DNA from: Pisaster brevispinus
Lineage: Eukaryota; Echinodermata; Asteroidea; Forcipulatida; Asteriidae
DNA: 64,000 nucleotides
Direction: 5' to 3'
Assembly: GCA_023634235.1 (NCBI GenBank)
Contig: JAMKCF010000012.1
Span: 2,029,001 to 2,093,000 of the forward strand
Within the stretch, counting starts at the first letter, position 1; every line of letters starts with the position of its first letter. The translations under genes and the position numbers were made by a program. This document shows, piece after piece, positions 50,690 through 60,100 of the stretch. The notes beneath the pieces are model-generated. The model worked only from the letters and a program-made list of their open reading frames with translations, did not search any database and was not told the origin of the DNA.

Positions 50690-50885
50690 CCTGACCACTT
50701 CTGGGTCAGTGTGCCCCGGAATCTGTGTAGAAATGACCAGAAATGGGTCAAATGATGATTCAGAATCCGGGTTAAAATCAAATGTTTTGAAAAACCACTT
50801 TCTAGGTCAGCCTGACCCCGAAATGGGTCAGGCCCCGATGGGACCCGGAATACGGGCCATAATTCTGACCCGGTTTTTAGATGTA
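50690..50885. repeat. Degenerate CTGACCCGG repeats
   Basis: Words such as 'tcagcctgaccccgaaatgg', 'gggacccggaatacgggcc' and 'tgacccggtttt' recur irregularly. They are clearly related in theme to the clean minisatellite at 44050-44640 and its leader, as if the same sequence had diverged here without amplification. Confidence 0.45.
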
Positions 50886-51204
50886 ACAGGCCTATGGGTC
50901 AAGGTACTAGTCGTTTTCCCTTGGTTCCATTTCCAGAAAGATAGCATCATAAGAAAATGAATAATGTTAAAAAACTAAAATAATTATATGTCAACTTTGA
51001 AGATAAAAAAACCAGCTCGTGGCGGTTTTCACAATAAGGGACGTTTTCATAGATGAGTTGTGTTTGCTTAAAATTAAAACGTTCACAACGGCCGGCGTTA
51101 TTGTAGGCCTACACAAAAATATGTTGACATCGCTTTTCATTGACGTCTTCAGTAGACAGAAAAACACATTGTTGTCGCCGGGAGAAGTCAACGTTGAGAA
51201 GCCA

Positions 51205-52240
51205 TACACACTCAGAACAAAAGGTAAAAAAAAGTTATGTACAAAAAGTTGTGTAAGAAATTACTTAATTGAAGTAAAAAGCCACGAAAACAATATACTA
51301 AGTTGTTTTGTAAAAAAATAAAAACATAATCAAAGGATAAACTTACTGTTTACTTTATGTTTTGTAAAGTTACCAAAGTTAAGAGTAAACTTTACATGTA
51401 ATTTGTAAGTTTTACAAGGAATTGGTAAAAAGTAACCGAAATTGAAGTAAACTGGTCCACGTGAAAACATTTTCCCATAATGCAAATGTAATACACTCGT
51501 GCATGTATAAGCATAGAGTAAGCAAGTCGCAGGCACACAACAATCCAAGATGGACGGGGGTGGACAGAACACTGATGCTGCAGGGTTTTGATGCTTTGCG
51601 TGTTCAAAGTTGCAAGAGGGAATTTGGCTTTATGGTCGTCGTGGAACAACAGTCTGTCGAAGAGGGAAAGGACTCATCCAGGAAAACCATGGCGTACTAG
51701 CTGCAAAGACTTTCAACACGAAGGCTTCAGCACTGGGGCAAATAAAACCGTCGAAAAGGGTCTGATTTTAAACCAACCGGCTCTTTTCAGAGCCAGCACC
51801 TCCTTCCAGAAGAGATTTGTTACCTTGTCTGTCGGGCTGACCCCCCCCCCCCCCATTTTTTACACTATTGCTACGAGGTTTTTTTTCTGTGTGTATGTCG
51901 CAAGAACTAACTTACCTGCTTACCCACTGATTTGGTACAATTTTCCCAAATTATTTTTAGCAATGTATTATATACAACAAATAAATGTATCTAATACCGA
52001 AATAAAGTTTTACACAACTATTTACTAAGATCTTATCTTTTACATTGTAACGAGGTAAAGCCATACTTCATAATTGGGTAATGTTTTACATAACTGAGAT
52101 TTACCTAACAACTGTTAACTAAAATCTTACCCAACCCCTGTTGGGTAAAGTTTTACATAACAGTTATGAGGTTCACCTGCAACTACTCAATTAGGTAAAA
52201 TTTTACACAAGCTGTGTAATTTTTTCTCTGTGTGTAGGCC
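51205..52240. mobile_element. Possible 1-kb DNA element with ACACACTCAGAAAAA ends
   Basis: The left 'tacacactcagaacaaaag' and right 'ttttttctctgtgtgta' are imperfect inverted ends. The interior is full of 'gtaaaattttac' palindromes and 'acaacttt'/'aaagttgt' words (51215-51430, 52040-52210). The middle (51440-51990) is unrelated and more complex. No transposase is seen. Confidence 0.4.
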
Positions 52241-53080
52241 AACAGGCTCGTCTTAAGTATATGTATTTTAAGTTGGGAATGTAATGCATTCTGCTCTACC
52301 AGCCAGGCTCCTAGTGGATGGTACACGTGCCTATACATCACTACGGACTGTGAAGGGGGTAACCCTGTTTCAGCCCCAGGAGTAGGTGGCAACGAGCCCC
52401 TGGTGTCATTTGATTTGGGTTGACAGCCCAAAATCAGTTAATTGTAGCTCTCATCTTGAAGTGACCGGCTGGCATTTCTGTTTTTGGCTTGTTTAGTTTA
52501 AAATTACCCTTATGATTAAATTCTTGAAGCTGCCACACACGAGCACAAAGTGAGCGGCCATGGCCTCCCGCTTATTACATTTTTGTTAGAACAACGCTTT
52601 TAATTATATTTTGTAGAGAATGTTAAACCACAGATACGTGGCTCTGCCAGACCAAGTAATTTGTGTGCGCTGAGCACGGAGAGATTAGGGGTTTCCTGTC
52701 AGCTTGTTGACAAACCGAGTGGCCTGCTTTGCTGGGAATGGAAAATGTCTTAATTGCAGGGCAGATTTCATAATAGTATAAAATCTTACATTTTGTGCGG
52801 TCACTTCTACACAAAACATTGGAACAGATAATTACGTTTTTGCTCACTTTTATGTTTAAAGTTGTGGACACTATCACATCATACCGATTGTATCTGAAGA
52901 CAATTTTCAACTGGTTGTCTTAAGTTGTCGTGGAAATAACTTTGAGTTGCCGTGAAATTGAAGTTTTATAGATATAGATAGATAACAACTTTATTTTATC
53001 ACACTGGGGGAAATACACTTATTAAACTGGCAATGCGCTTTTACTGGAAACAAGCAGACATACTTTACAAAGACAGGCGC
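52241..53080. other. Intergenic, no gene seen
   Basis: A poorly conserved SINE-like tail, 'gatggtacacgtgcctatac' to 'agtaggtggcaacgagcc', lies at about 52316-52400. No exon with splice borders was found. Confidence 0.25.
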
Positions 53081-53380
53081 TTCAGAGTCACGCCGAACCA
53101 AATTATTGAATTAAGTACATGAAAAGTTCGACATCTGAAACAGTTAGGAGCGACTGGACGCGCTGGAAGTCGAAAGATCGACTGTTGCGGTCTTTTGGAA
53201 CGACTCTGGAGCGTCTTGGTTTTAGACGGGGATCTTGTCATGGGCCGAACCTAGTGTAAATGTTATGTCAAGTTCGACTGGTCTAAAACCAAAAGATTTA
53301 AGTTAGGAGCGAGTGGTTGCGATAGCCAGTTGAAAGATCCGACCGTTGGGGTCGTTTGGAACGACTCTAGAGTGCTTGAT
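53081..53380. repeat. Dispersed repeat, inverse of 33100-33480
   Basis: 'ggaacgactctggagcgtct' and 'gatcttgtcatgggccgaac' match the inverse of the repeat in HOGA1 intron 3. The phrase with 'gcgactgg.cgcgctgg' and 'cgttggggtcgtttggaacg' is repeated twice within it. Confidence 0.4.
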
Positions 53381-53533
53381 TTCCCACGTCTGTCAACCCC
53401 GCAAATTGAGAACTTCTCTTTGTTCCCCCAGTTGTGTGGACTTAAAAAGTATTTTTGGGCAATATCCTCATTGGTTTAGTACCCTTCAAGCAAGCGTGGA
53501 CGTCCTAGCTCTGTCAAAACACCCGGATCCATT

Positions 53534-53821
53534 TTGTTAAAGTCCTTGGTTTCAACCGGTAGACACCCCCACACACACTGTCCGGAAGACTATACGAAAC
53601 TATACAAGGTTCAAAAATCGGGACAATCATCTTTGAAGGGTGTGACATTTGGACCCTCACTAAAAATTCCTTGGCAACTTGGTGGCTGCAATAACAAGAT
53701 GCTCCACATGAGGCAGGATGGCCTTCAACGTCACCAGGATGCAGAAAGTGACCAACGAAGCAACTCAGAGAGACCAGATTGTATAAAAATGAAAAGTCTT
53801 GACAAGTGGATAAGAACTTGA
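53534..53821 (+). other. Coding-like segment, unrecognised
   Basis: The open frame has 95 codons. Its second half has composition like real protein (HMRQDGLQRHQDAESDQRS). No domain, start context or splice partner was identified. It may be part of an old gene with 54429-54628 on the same strand, or chance. Confidence 0.2.
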
Positions 53822-54084
53822 AATGAACTCTCCCTGAATGTACAGGATGTTTACAGAATGTCTACATCATTTCAAATAGATATTTGAAGGTCTGGTGATA
53901 ACAAGGCCAAGTCTATTCATCTCAGTGATGACAAGTTTTGCCTCTTTCAAGAAAATGTGAAGGCGAACGGAGATCAGTGACAAATCCTGGAATCATGAAA
54001 AATCAAGACAAATCACATGCCTGGCAAAACTAGATCTATGCTGGTTTCTCCCTTCTTTTACAATATCTTTAAAGAAGTTTCATT

Positions 54085-54340
54085 TCATTTATTAGTTCCG
54101 TTTGTTAAGCCAAGGACTCATAGAAAAACTTAATCATTATACTAGCCAAGAACCCCAATGGAGAAAAGACAATGAAGGAAGTTTCAGATTTACATGTGGG
54201 AGGAAAAGCCCACCTCCTCAATTTGACCAATAGGTACATGTAGAATATACCTTTATCATGGTGTGGCCTTCTTGATTTTCTCCAATCTGCACCAATGTAA
54301 CCAAACCGAGGCTGGAAAAACAAATAGTCTGGTTCCCTTT
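54085..54340. repeat. Interspersed repeat copy 1
   Basis: It begins 'gtttcatttcatttattagt' and continues 'gttaagccaaggactca', 'tatactagccaagaa' and 'ggaagtttcagatttacatg'. Two related copies are at 54640-54850 and 56585-56830. Confidence 0.6.
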
Positions 54341-54428
54341 TTAGTTCAACGAATACTAGCATTCATTACTGTTGTATACAAGAACAAGACCAAGATGGTG
54401 TCAGCATGATTTTAAAGAAGGGAGACAG

Positions 54429-54628
54429 CTGCAACTTCCCAGGCACTGTCTGCAACACCCAGAGTTGCCCAGTCTTTATCTGGGAACCAAATGGAAGATG
54501 ATAAAGGGCGTCCTTCCAACACCATAGTCAAAGACAGTGGGGCCTCGACTGCTGATGAACTCGAGACACTGATAATGGAACGGGAACATTGTGGCACATC
54601 AGACATCATTCCCGACGAAAGTGCAAGT
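54429..54628 (+). other. Possible orphan exon, unrecognised
   Basis: A plus-strand frame with protein-like composition runs RETAATSQALSATPRVAQS, MEDDKGRPSNTIVKDSG, STADELETLIMEREHC and SDIIPDESAS. It is cut off exactly where an interspersed repeat begins (about 54632). The acceptor would be a poor 'ttttaaag'. It may be an exon broken by the repeat insertion or a processed pseudogene. I do not recognise it. Confidence 0.3.
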
Positions 54629-54631
54629 TAT

Positions 54632-54855
54632 TTCATTTCACTTATTAATTCTGGTTGTGAGGCCAAGGACTCTCACATACCACTCAAAAACACCATGGCA
54701 AGAAGACAAAGAAGGAAGGTTCAGTTTTAGATGTGGAACAACCTGTGAGAAATATTCAAGATAAAAAACCCAATCCACAACCTGGGTCCCAAACGTGAAA
54801 GGTATGGAAAGATACCACTTCGCCAACCCGACCATCTGGTTGTAGTCAATTGATG
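54632..54855. repeat. Interspersed repeat copy 2
   Basis: 'attaattctggttgtgaggc', 'agacaaagaaggaaggttca' and 'ggaaagatacca.ttcgccaac' match copies 1 and 3. Confidence 0.6.
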
Positions 54856-54889
54856 ACTGACCATCCCAAATTTCCCATCTCAGAGTGTG

Positions 54890-55045
54890 CAAATGTCATT
54901 GCTAACCAAAAATGTACTTGCTTAGCAAAATAACGGCAAGGTGCCGACTCCATTAAAATAAATGACACAGCAATTTAGCTGGTAACCCCTTTCTGCTAAG
55001 CAAGAACTTTCTATGCTAATAGTATAAACAAGCTCTTTAATAAAT
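54890..55045. repeat. TGCTTAGCAA-rich fragment
   Basis: 'cttgcttagcaaaataac' and 'ttctgctaagcaagaac' are inverted and resemble the interior of the 17885-18082 MITE. It is probably a decayed copy. Confidence 0.35.
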
Positions 55046-55231
55046 GAACTCTCAGGGGAAAATTTAAAGACATGTCTCTTGCCAATTAAACTACATCGAC
55101 ACAACAAATGACTTACACGGCACAAGTTAATCTCTGCACTCTTCTCAGCCAGTTTCTTGAAGTGGCTTTTAATTGACTCATTTGTTATTATTATTTTTTA
55201 ATTAACAAAGCTCTAAATTTGGAGAAGACAG

Positions 55232-55347
55232 CTAGTCATAGGTTGAACTGCCAATGAATCTGGCCGATCTCCAAGACACTTGTGGATCCAGAGGGTTAGC
55301 CCTTTCCCTGCGAATGCCTCTCTTCCCTGGATCCACCTCCGGTTTAT
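55232..55347 (-). CDS. Candidate terminal exon, owner unknown
   Basis: A strong acceptor (TTTCCCATAG) precedes 55347. An open frame of 37 residues follows, ending with TAG at 55234-55232; it includes KPEVDPGKRGIRRERANPL and ends RFIGSSTYD. It needs a phase-1 donor upstream. Exon B of the unknown gene (60741-60671) ends in phase 1, but no exon between them requires this link. It may be a third alternative 3' end of that gene or the last exon of another. Confidence 0.3.
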
Positions 55348-55625
55348 CTATGGGAAATAAAGTCAAAGTAATATCTAGGCCTGCAGCAATATCACGTGTA
55401 TAAAACCCTCTTGCGTCTCCAACTGACACAGCTCAGTGAGCACGTACTCCCCACCCACCTCTACTAGAATCCAGTTCCAGCTTCCCAACCTCCGCGCATC
55501 ATAGAACAATCCACAGTCCTTTTAATCCGAGTCCAGCTTTGTGTACATGGCGTTAATACTATAAACCTTAATACTAGGCTGTATTTCCACTGTGCAAAGT
55601 TTCATCAAACTAATTCACATTAAGT

Positions 55626-55905
55626 CCTTTTCACACTACTCTATTCCCCAGGGGGCAACCCCAGGGGAATAATGGCAAGCCCGTTCACACTTGAACCACT
55701 TTACCCCTGATCTACCCAGGCAAATGGGCATACCCCGGGAAGCCACCCCTGCTCTTGAGTAGGGGTAAGCGGTAAAACCCTGGGCTATTCTTGAAATGGC
55801 AACCGGAACCCCGTTGAATATGGACCTAGGTGGGGACAGTGTGAAAGTGCGCCGGGGTAACAGTGGGGTAAAAAACTCCTGGGGCCTCCCCAGGGCTGTA
55901 TTCCA
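55626..55905. mobile_element. GC-rich MITE with CTTTTCACACT ends
   Basis: The left 'ccttttcacactactctatt' and the 'cagtgtgaaagtg' at about 55838 are inverted. The interior is rich in CCCC and GGGG words ('ccccaggggaat', 'taccccgggaag', 'ggggtaa'). The 163-codon minus ORF over it is a by-product. The outer right limit is uncertain. Confidence 0.4.
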
Positions 55906-56005
55906 CGGGGATAAGAGATACAGCGTGATAAGAGCTTTAGATATATACAAATGATTTGGGGATATGGGAAAATCAAAAACAGGAATACAATCAAAATTCA
56001 ACCTG

Positions 56006-56354
56006 TTATTTTTTACGGGAGAACCGTCTGTGTTTTTTCCCCCTTTGCTTTCTGCCCCCTCCTCTACTCCCTTGACCACGCCCTCTTTTAGACGACGTGG
56101 TGGACCTGTGGCGTTTCCTGCTTCCACTGACGTTATTCTGAAACTGGTTTTTGAAGTTGATCAAATTCATCGGCTGTTTGCTGATTGGGCGGAAAGCTTT
56201 GATGGGCGACTCGCTGACCATTGGATCAAGGATCGGGTCGTCCGATGCGGATAAGCTGCTGTCCGACTCAGAGTCTTCTTCCGAATCCCCAGATGAACAA
56301 TCCCCTATGAGGTCTCCGACAGCATTTGAGGGGCCTGACTGGAATATCTCGATG
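56006..56354 (-). CDS. Alternative last exon of the unknown gene (basic C-terminus)
   Basis: The acceptor AAAACAG precedes 56354, and TAA lies at 56008-56006; 115 residues. It starts IEIFQSGPSNAVGDLIG, has an acidic Ser/Asp/Glu stretch (DSEEDSESDSSLSASDD), the segment SPIKAFRPISKQPMN, and a strongly basic tail (KRGRGQGSRGGGRKQRGKK) that looks like a nucleic-acid-binding or nuclear-localisation tail. Exon D (58477-58307) ends in phase 2, and joining it here gives a continuous frame. Exon E is also compatible, so these are likely alternative ends of one gene. Membership in a separate gene cannot be excluded. Confidence 0.6.
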
Positions 56355-56456
56355 CTGTTTTTAAAATTAAGGAATAAAAAACAAGTTAAAAGGTGTCTCT
56401 TCTGCTGTTTCAAATCATTAAATTATTTTTGATAATTTTCGGTTGAACAAAGAAAA

Positions 56457-56560
56457 ATTTACTAGAGCAGGACTTGGAACCTGTGACTTCTAGATGAACA
56501 TACCAACCGAGCTATCTAGACCTATGTTGGTTGCCTCTCTATTTTGTCACTATCTTTGTA
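56457..56560 (-). repeat. SINE fragment (Lys-type family)
   Basis: On plus it reads 'cttggaacctgtgacttcta', 'accaaccgagctatctagac' and 'ctctattttgtcactatctt', a diverged inverse of the SINE head seen at 6090-6475. Confidence 0.5.
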
Positions 56561-56584
56561 AGTGAAGGAGCAAAGACGTTTTAT

Positions 56585-56832
56585 TTCATTTCATTTGTTT
56601 AATTTTTTATTTCATTTACTAATTCTGGTTGTGAAGCCAAGAACTCTTGAGAAAAGCGAACTTAATTATTATACTAGCCAAGAATCCCATGGAGAGACGA
56701 CAAAGAAGAAAGTTTCTGATTTTGATGTGAGAGGAAAATCCCAGAGAATTATTCCAGGGAATACCCAGACGTGGAAGGTGAGGAAAGATACTCCTACGCC
56801 AACCTGACATTCCCAAACGGAACATAGTCACA
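56585..56832. repeat. Interspersed repeat copy 3
   Basis: 'atttactaattctggttgtg', 'actagccaagaatccca', 'gacaaagaagaaagttt' and 'ggaaagatactcctacgcca' match copies 1 and 2. It lies between the two alternative last exons. Confidence 0.6.
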
Positions 56833-56911
56833 GGCAGCTTGGGCGGGAATTGAACCCCAAAACATTCAAGAGAAGTGCAGTGAATTCATACAAGAGAGAT
56901 GTAGACAGTCA

Positions 56912-57122
56912 TTACTCCGTGCTAGTCTTGCCACCAGCCGTCTTGGAGGGTGCTTTCTCGGAGCGAAGTCCACGTCTTGGTTGGACAGCATCTGGAGTGT
57001 GACTCGTCTTCTCAGCACGATCAATTTCATCTTGGACATGCTGAGCATAGAGACTCTTCGCTATTCTCTTATTGCAGATGAAGCAGGGTTCGGTATCTTC
57101 AACATTACTGGAGGTTTCCTCA
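56912..57122 (-). CDS. Unknown gene exon E (zinc-knuckle-like C-terminus)
   Basis: The acceptor TTTATGACAG precedes 57122; TAA at 56914-56912. 69 residues: an acidic start, then EPCFICNKRIAKSLYAQHVQ, EIDRAEKTSH and a basic tail ending AGGKTSTE. The C-x2-C ... H spacing suggests half or all of a zinc-binding motif; a fourth ligand is not obvious. Confidence 0.66.
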
Positions 57123-60100
57123 CTGTCATAAAGGACAAAACAAGTTTTATAATGCACCTCTTGCTAGTTCTGTATACTTCTTTATAAGCATCACCATACA
57201 CCCAGACATGTTTTTATTGTTGACATTGTGAAACATTTGTTTAATGTAAAAGTGTCTGAAAAAATATTATGCCAAACGGGAATTTGATGCCTTTAACATG
57301 GGAAACATTGGAAAATGTCAATTCAAGTCATGACCTTTACTTTGACCTTTTTGGTTGAGTGGAAGCAGGTCAGATCTTGCAGCCGTTTGTGGTCGCTGTG
57401 GGCATTTTGGTACAAGCCGTTTTGGGGCGCTGTGGACTCTAAAAGATGAAAAGACTCTTAGATTATCAAAGTATACAGGGGATGCAATTAAGAGCTCATT
57501 AAAGAGAGATTTGCAAACAAAAAAGGGGATGAACACAACACATTGAGTCAATCATGAGCAATGTCGAACAAATTATTTTAAACATGCTTTTAAAATGTCA
57601 AGAGATCTCTGTAGATCAGATACTAAATGGTAAAGGAGTTCCAGAGTTTGGGAGCAGATAAAGAAAAGGCATATAATGTGGTTGTTTTAGGAACAGTTTA
57701 AAAGAAGTTTGTCTGTAGATTGAAGATTGCGACTAGGAGTGTAAGTTCCATGAGATATGGGGGTGGCTATATTTTGGTAAAGCACACTTTATCAAATTGA
57801 AGTGCAATCATAATAGTACACGTTTATAGTGTGCCATGTCTGTCATAAATTACACTCTTGGCGCCGTAGATTTAAATTTGGTTGAGCTTGTTTAGAATGA
57901 TATTATCATGAGATGAAGCAACCATGATTCATGTACAACACCTTCAAAGGCAAGGTGGCACGTATTGCTGCCAGACCATGCCAGAAACACAGGTGCAAAC
58001 CCCTTCTCTCACACTATAAAAAGTCGCATTTAAGACTTTTTAAGAAAGACCCTTTCAATGCTGGTTTTATTAAAACCTGGAGGTTGGGGCTTAGTTTTTT
58101 ATTTGATAGCTACGAACAATTCAGAAGTGGTAAAATATAAAAAATTACAATTAAATGATTAAACAAACAAGTTAAAATAGCATTCCCGCTGAAAAAATCT
58201 TTTCCCTCAAGTAGCCATTTAAAAATAACAAATGTAAAAATACTTGACCAGTGCAGTATCTTGCCTGTCAATTAGTGCCCTGGAATGCACAAAAATCAAG
58301 ACTCACTGTTTTTTCTGGTCTTGAAGGCGTTGCCGCTTTGCGGGCCTTTCTTGGACCCGTGTTCGTTTACGCTGGTACAAGTTGTTGTCTTCGACTAACT
58401 GGAATAATGTAGCATTGAGGTGATCATTCGACTCAGAGAAGCTCTCATTGGTATCCTCGTCTGAGATTGGAGTTGATCTTTCAACAAAAAAGAGGAGATG
58501 TAAAACAATAATGATCTAAACATTTTAATAATCATTTTGGGTTGAACCTGCAAACTCCGGGTTAATATGCAGGTGTTCTACCAACTGAGCTTTCTAGCGG
58601 TCTCCCTATTTTGCCAATATCTTCGTTTGGGGTGCCAGTCTGAGTCAGAAGCTGATCCGGAGGTGGCAGTTTCAAGTGTCCCTCTTGTAAAGTTTTCTTT
58701 GTTCAACCCCAAACTATTTACAAATTTAATTTACCCAGTCAATTTCCCTTGTAGTTGATTACTTGACTTTTTAATAATGATAAAAATAACAATAAGTATT
58801 CGGTTTGCGGTAACACCATGTGTATATCTACTAGCTGTGTGGATTTGTTCTTCTGGAACTAGGTCTTGCTTTTTATTCTACTGCTGCAGAGTAGATTTGG
58901 AAATCGGGAGACTACTTCGGGAGACTAGTTCTCAAAAGAACTGTCCAGCTTATCAGCTACTACCTGGGTGGAGGGTAGAAAATCGGCTAAGTAGTCTCCC
59001 GAAGTAGTCTCTCGATTTCCAAAATCTACTCCGCGGCAGTAGAATAAAAAGCAAGACCTAGTTCTCTAAGAACAAATCTACATAGCTAGTAGATATACAC
59101 ATGGTGTTACCGCAAACCGAATATACATTAATACCTCACCATGCAAAGAACCATTAAAAAGTATAACAATAAGGGTTCTCAGATAGTACACATATTCTTG
59201 ATCAAGTGGGAGTCCAACCCACACTCCGATGATTCAGTCATCAGACCTTAAATCCCGGTTCACACTTCCTGCGAATGCGAATGCAATACAAATTTTGACG
59301 TCACAAATTCACAACGAACAATTCGGAAGAATTGATATGTGCTCAGCTCCTGCCAAACATTTACAGCGGAAAACATCAAAATTCCCTTCGCGTTCGCATT
59401 CGCAGGAAGTATGAACCGGGCTCAAGTCAAGTCGGGGGGGGGGGGGGGCAATCTGGTTAGGGGCCTGGGTGGGTCTTCACATTTAGGTTGGAAGTTACCG
59501 TCACTCTATTTTATTTGTCTTCCTATTCATAATATTTCTAATATTGGGTTCATTGATCATTCTTCTTTTAACCACTTCACATCAGATGACATGTATATCC
59601 ACCAAATTTTACCTATTGGCTTAAGGCCATCGGTTTATTACAACCGGAACAACTTTGAAGCACCCTCAATTTTTTGCTGATGGCTAACAGAAATCATCCA
59701 CCCGGACATTCCATTGTGTAGCGTGCCCAGGCATGTACAAAGATGGACACCAGGTATTAACAACTTGGGAGGCTAATCATCCCTACTTGCAGCTGAGAAG
59801 CTGAAGTAGCCCTTCCCATGAAATATGCTAATTACATTCACGCATGCGTACAGACACTATTGGTTGGCAAATTCCATAGAGGTGTGCACTACGCAAACGC
59901 ACAAACGCATATGCGTCAACGCCACCATCAGCCCCAAACAAAAACGCGCAATGTACCATCATTTTGCCAACTAATAGTGAGCACGGCGATGTGCAATTTA
60001 CATATTTCATGGGAAGGGTATATTGCGAAGAATGAGGCTACAACGTGTTCGAGCTGCCGGCATGCAAGGTGCCTACGGCAGCCAGCCACATCAACCCATA

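Noticed and set aside
55636..56127. 163-codon minus ORF spanning the GC-rich MITE and part of the alternative exon
   Set aside because: It is in a different frame from the supported exon at 56354-56006 and covers a palindromic element; no domain.
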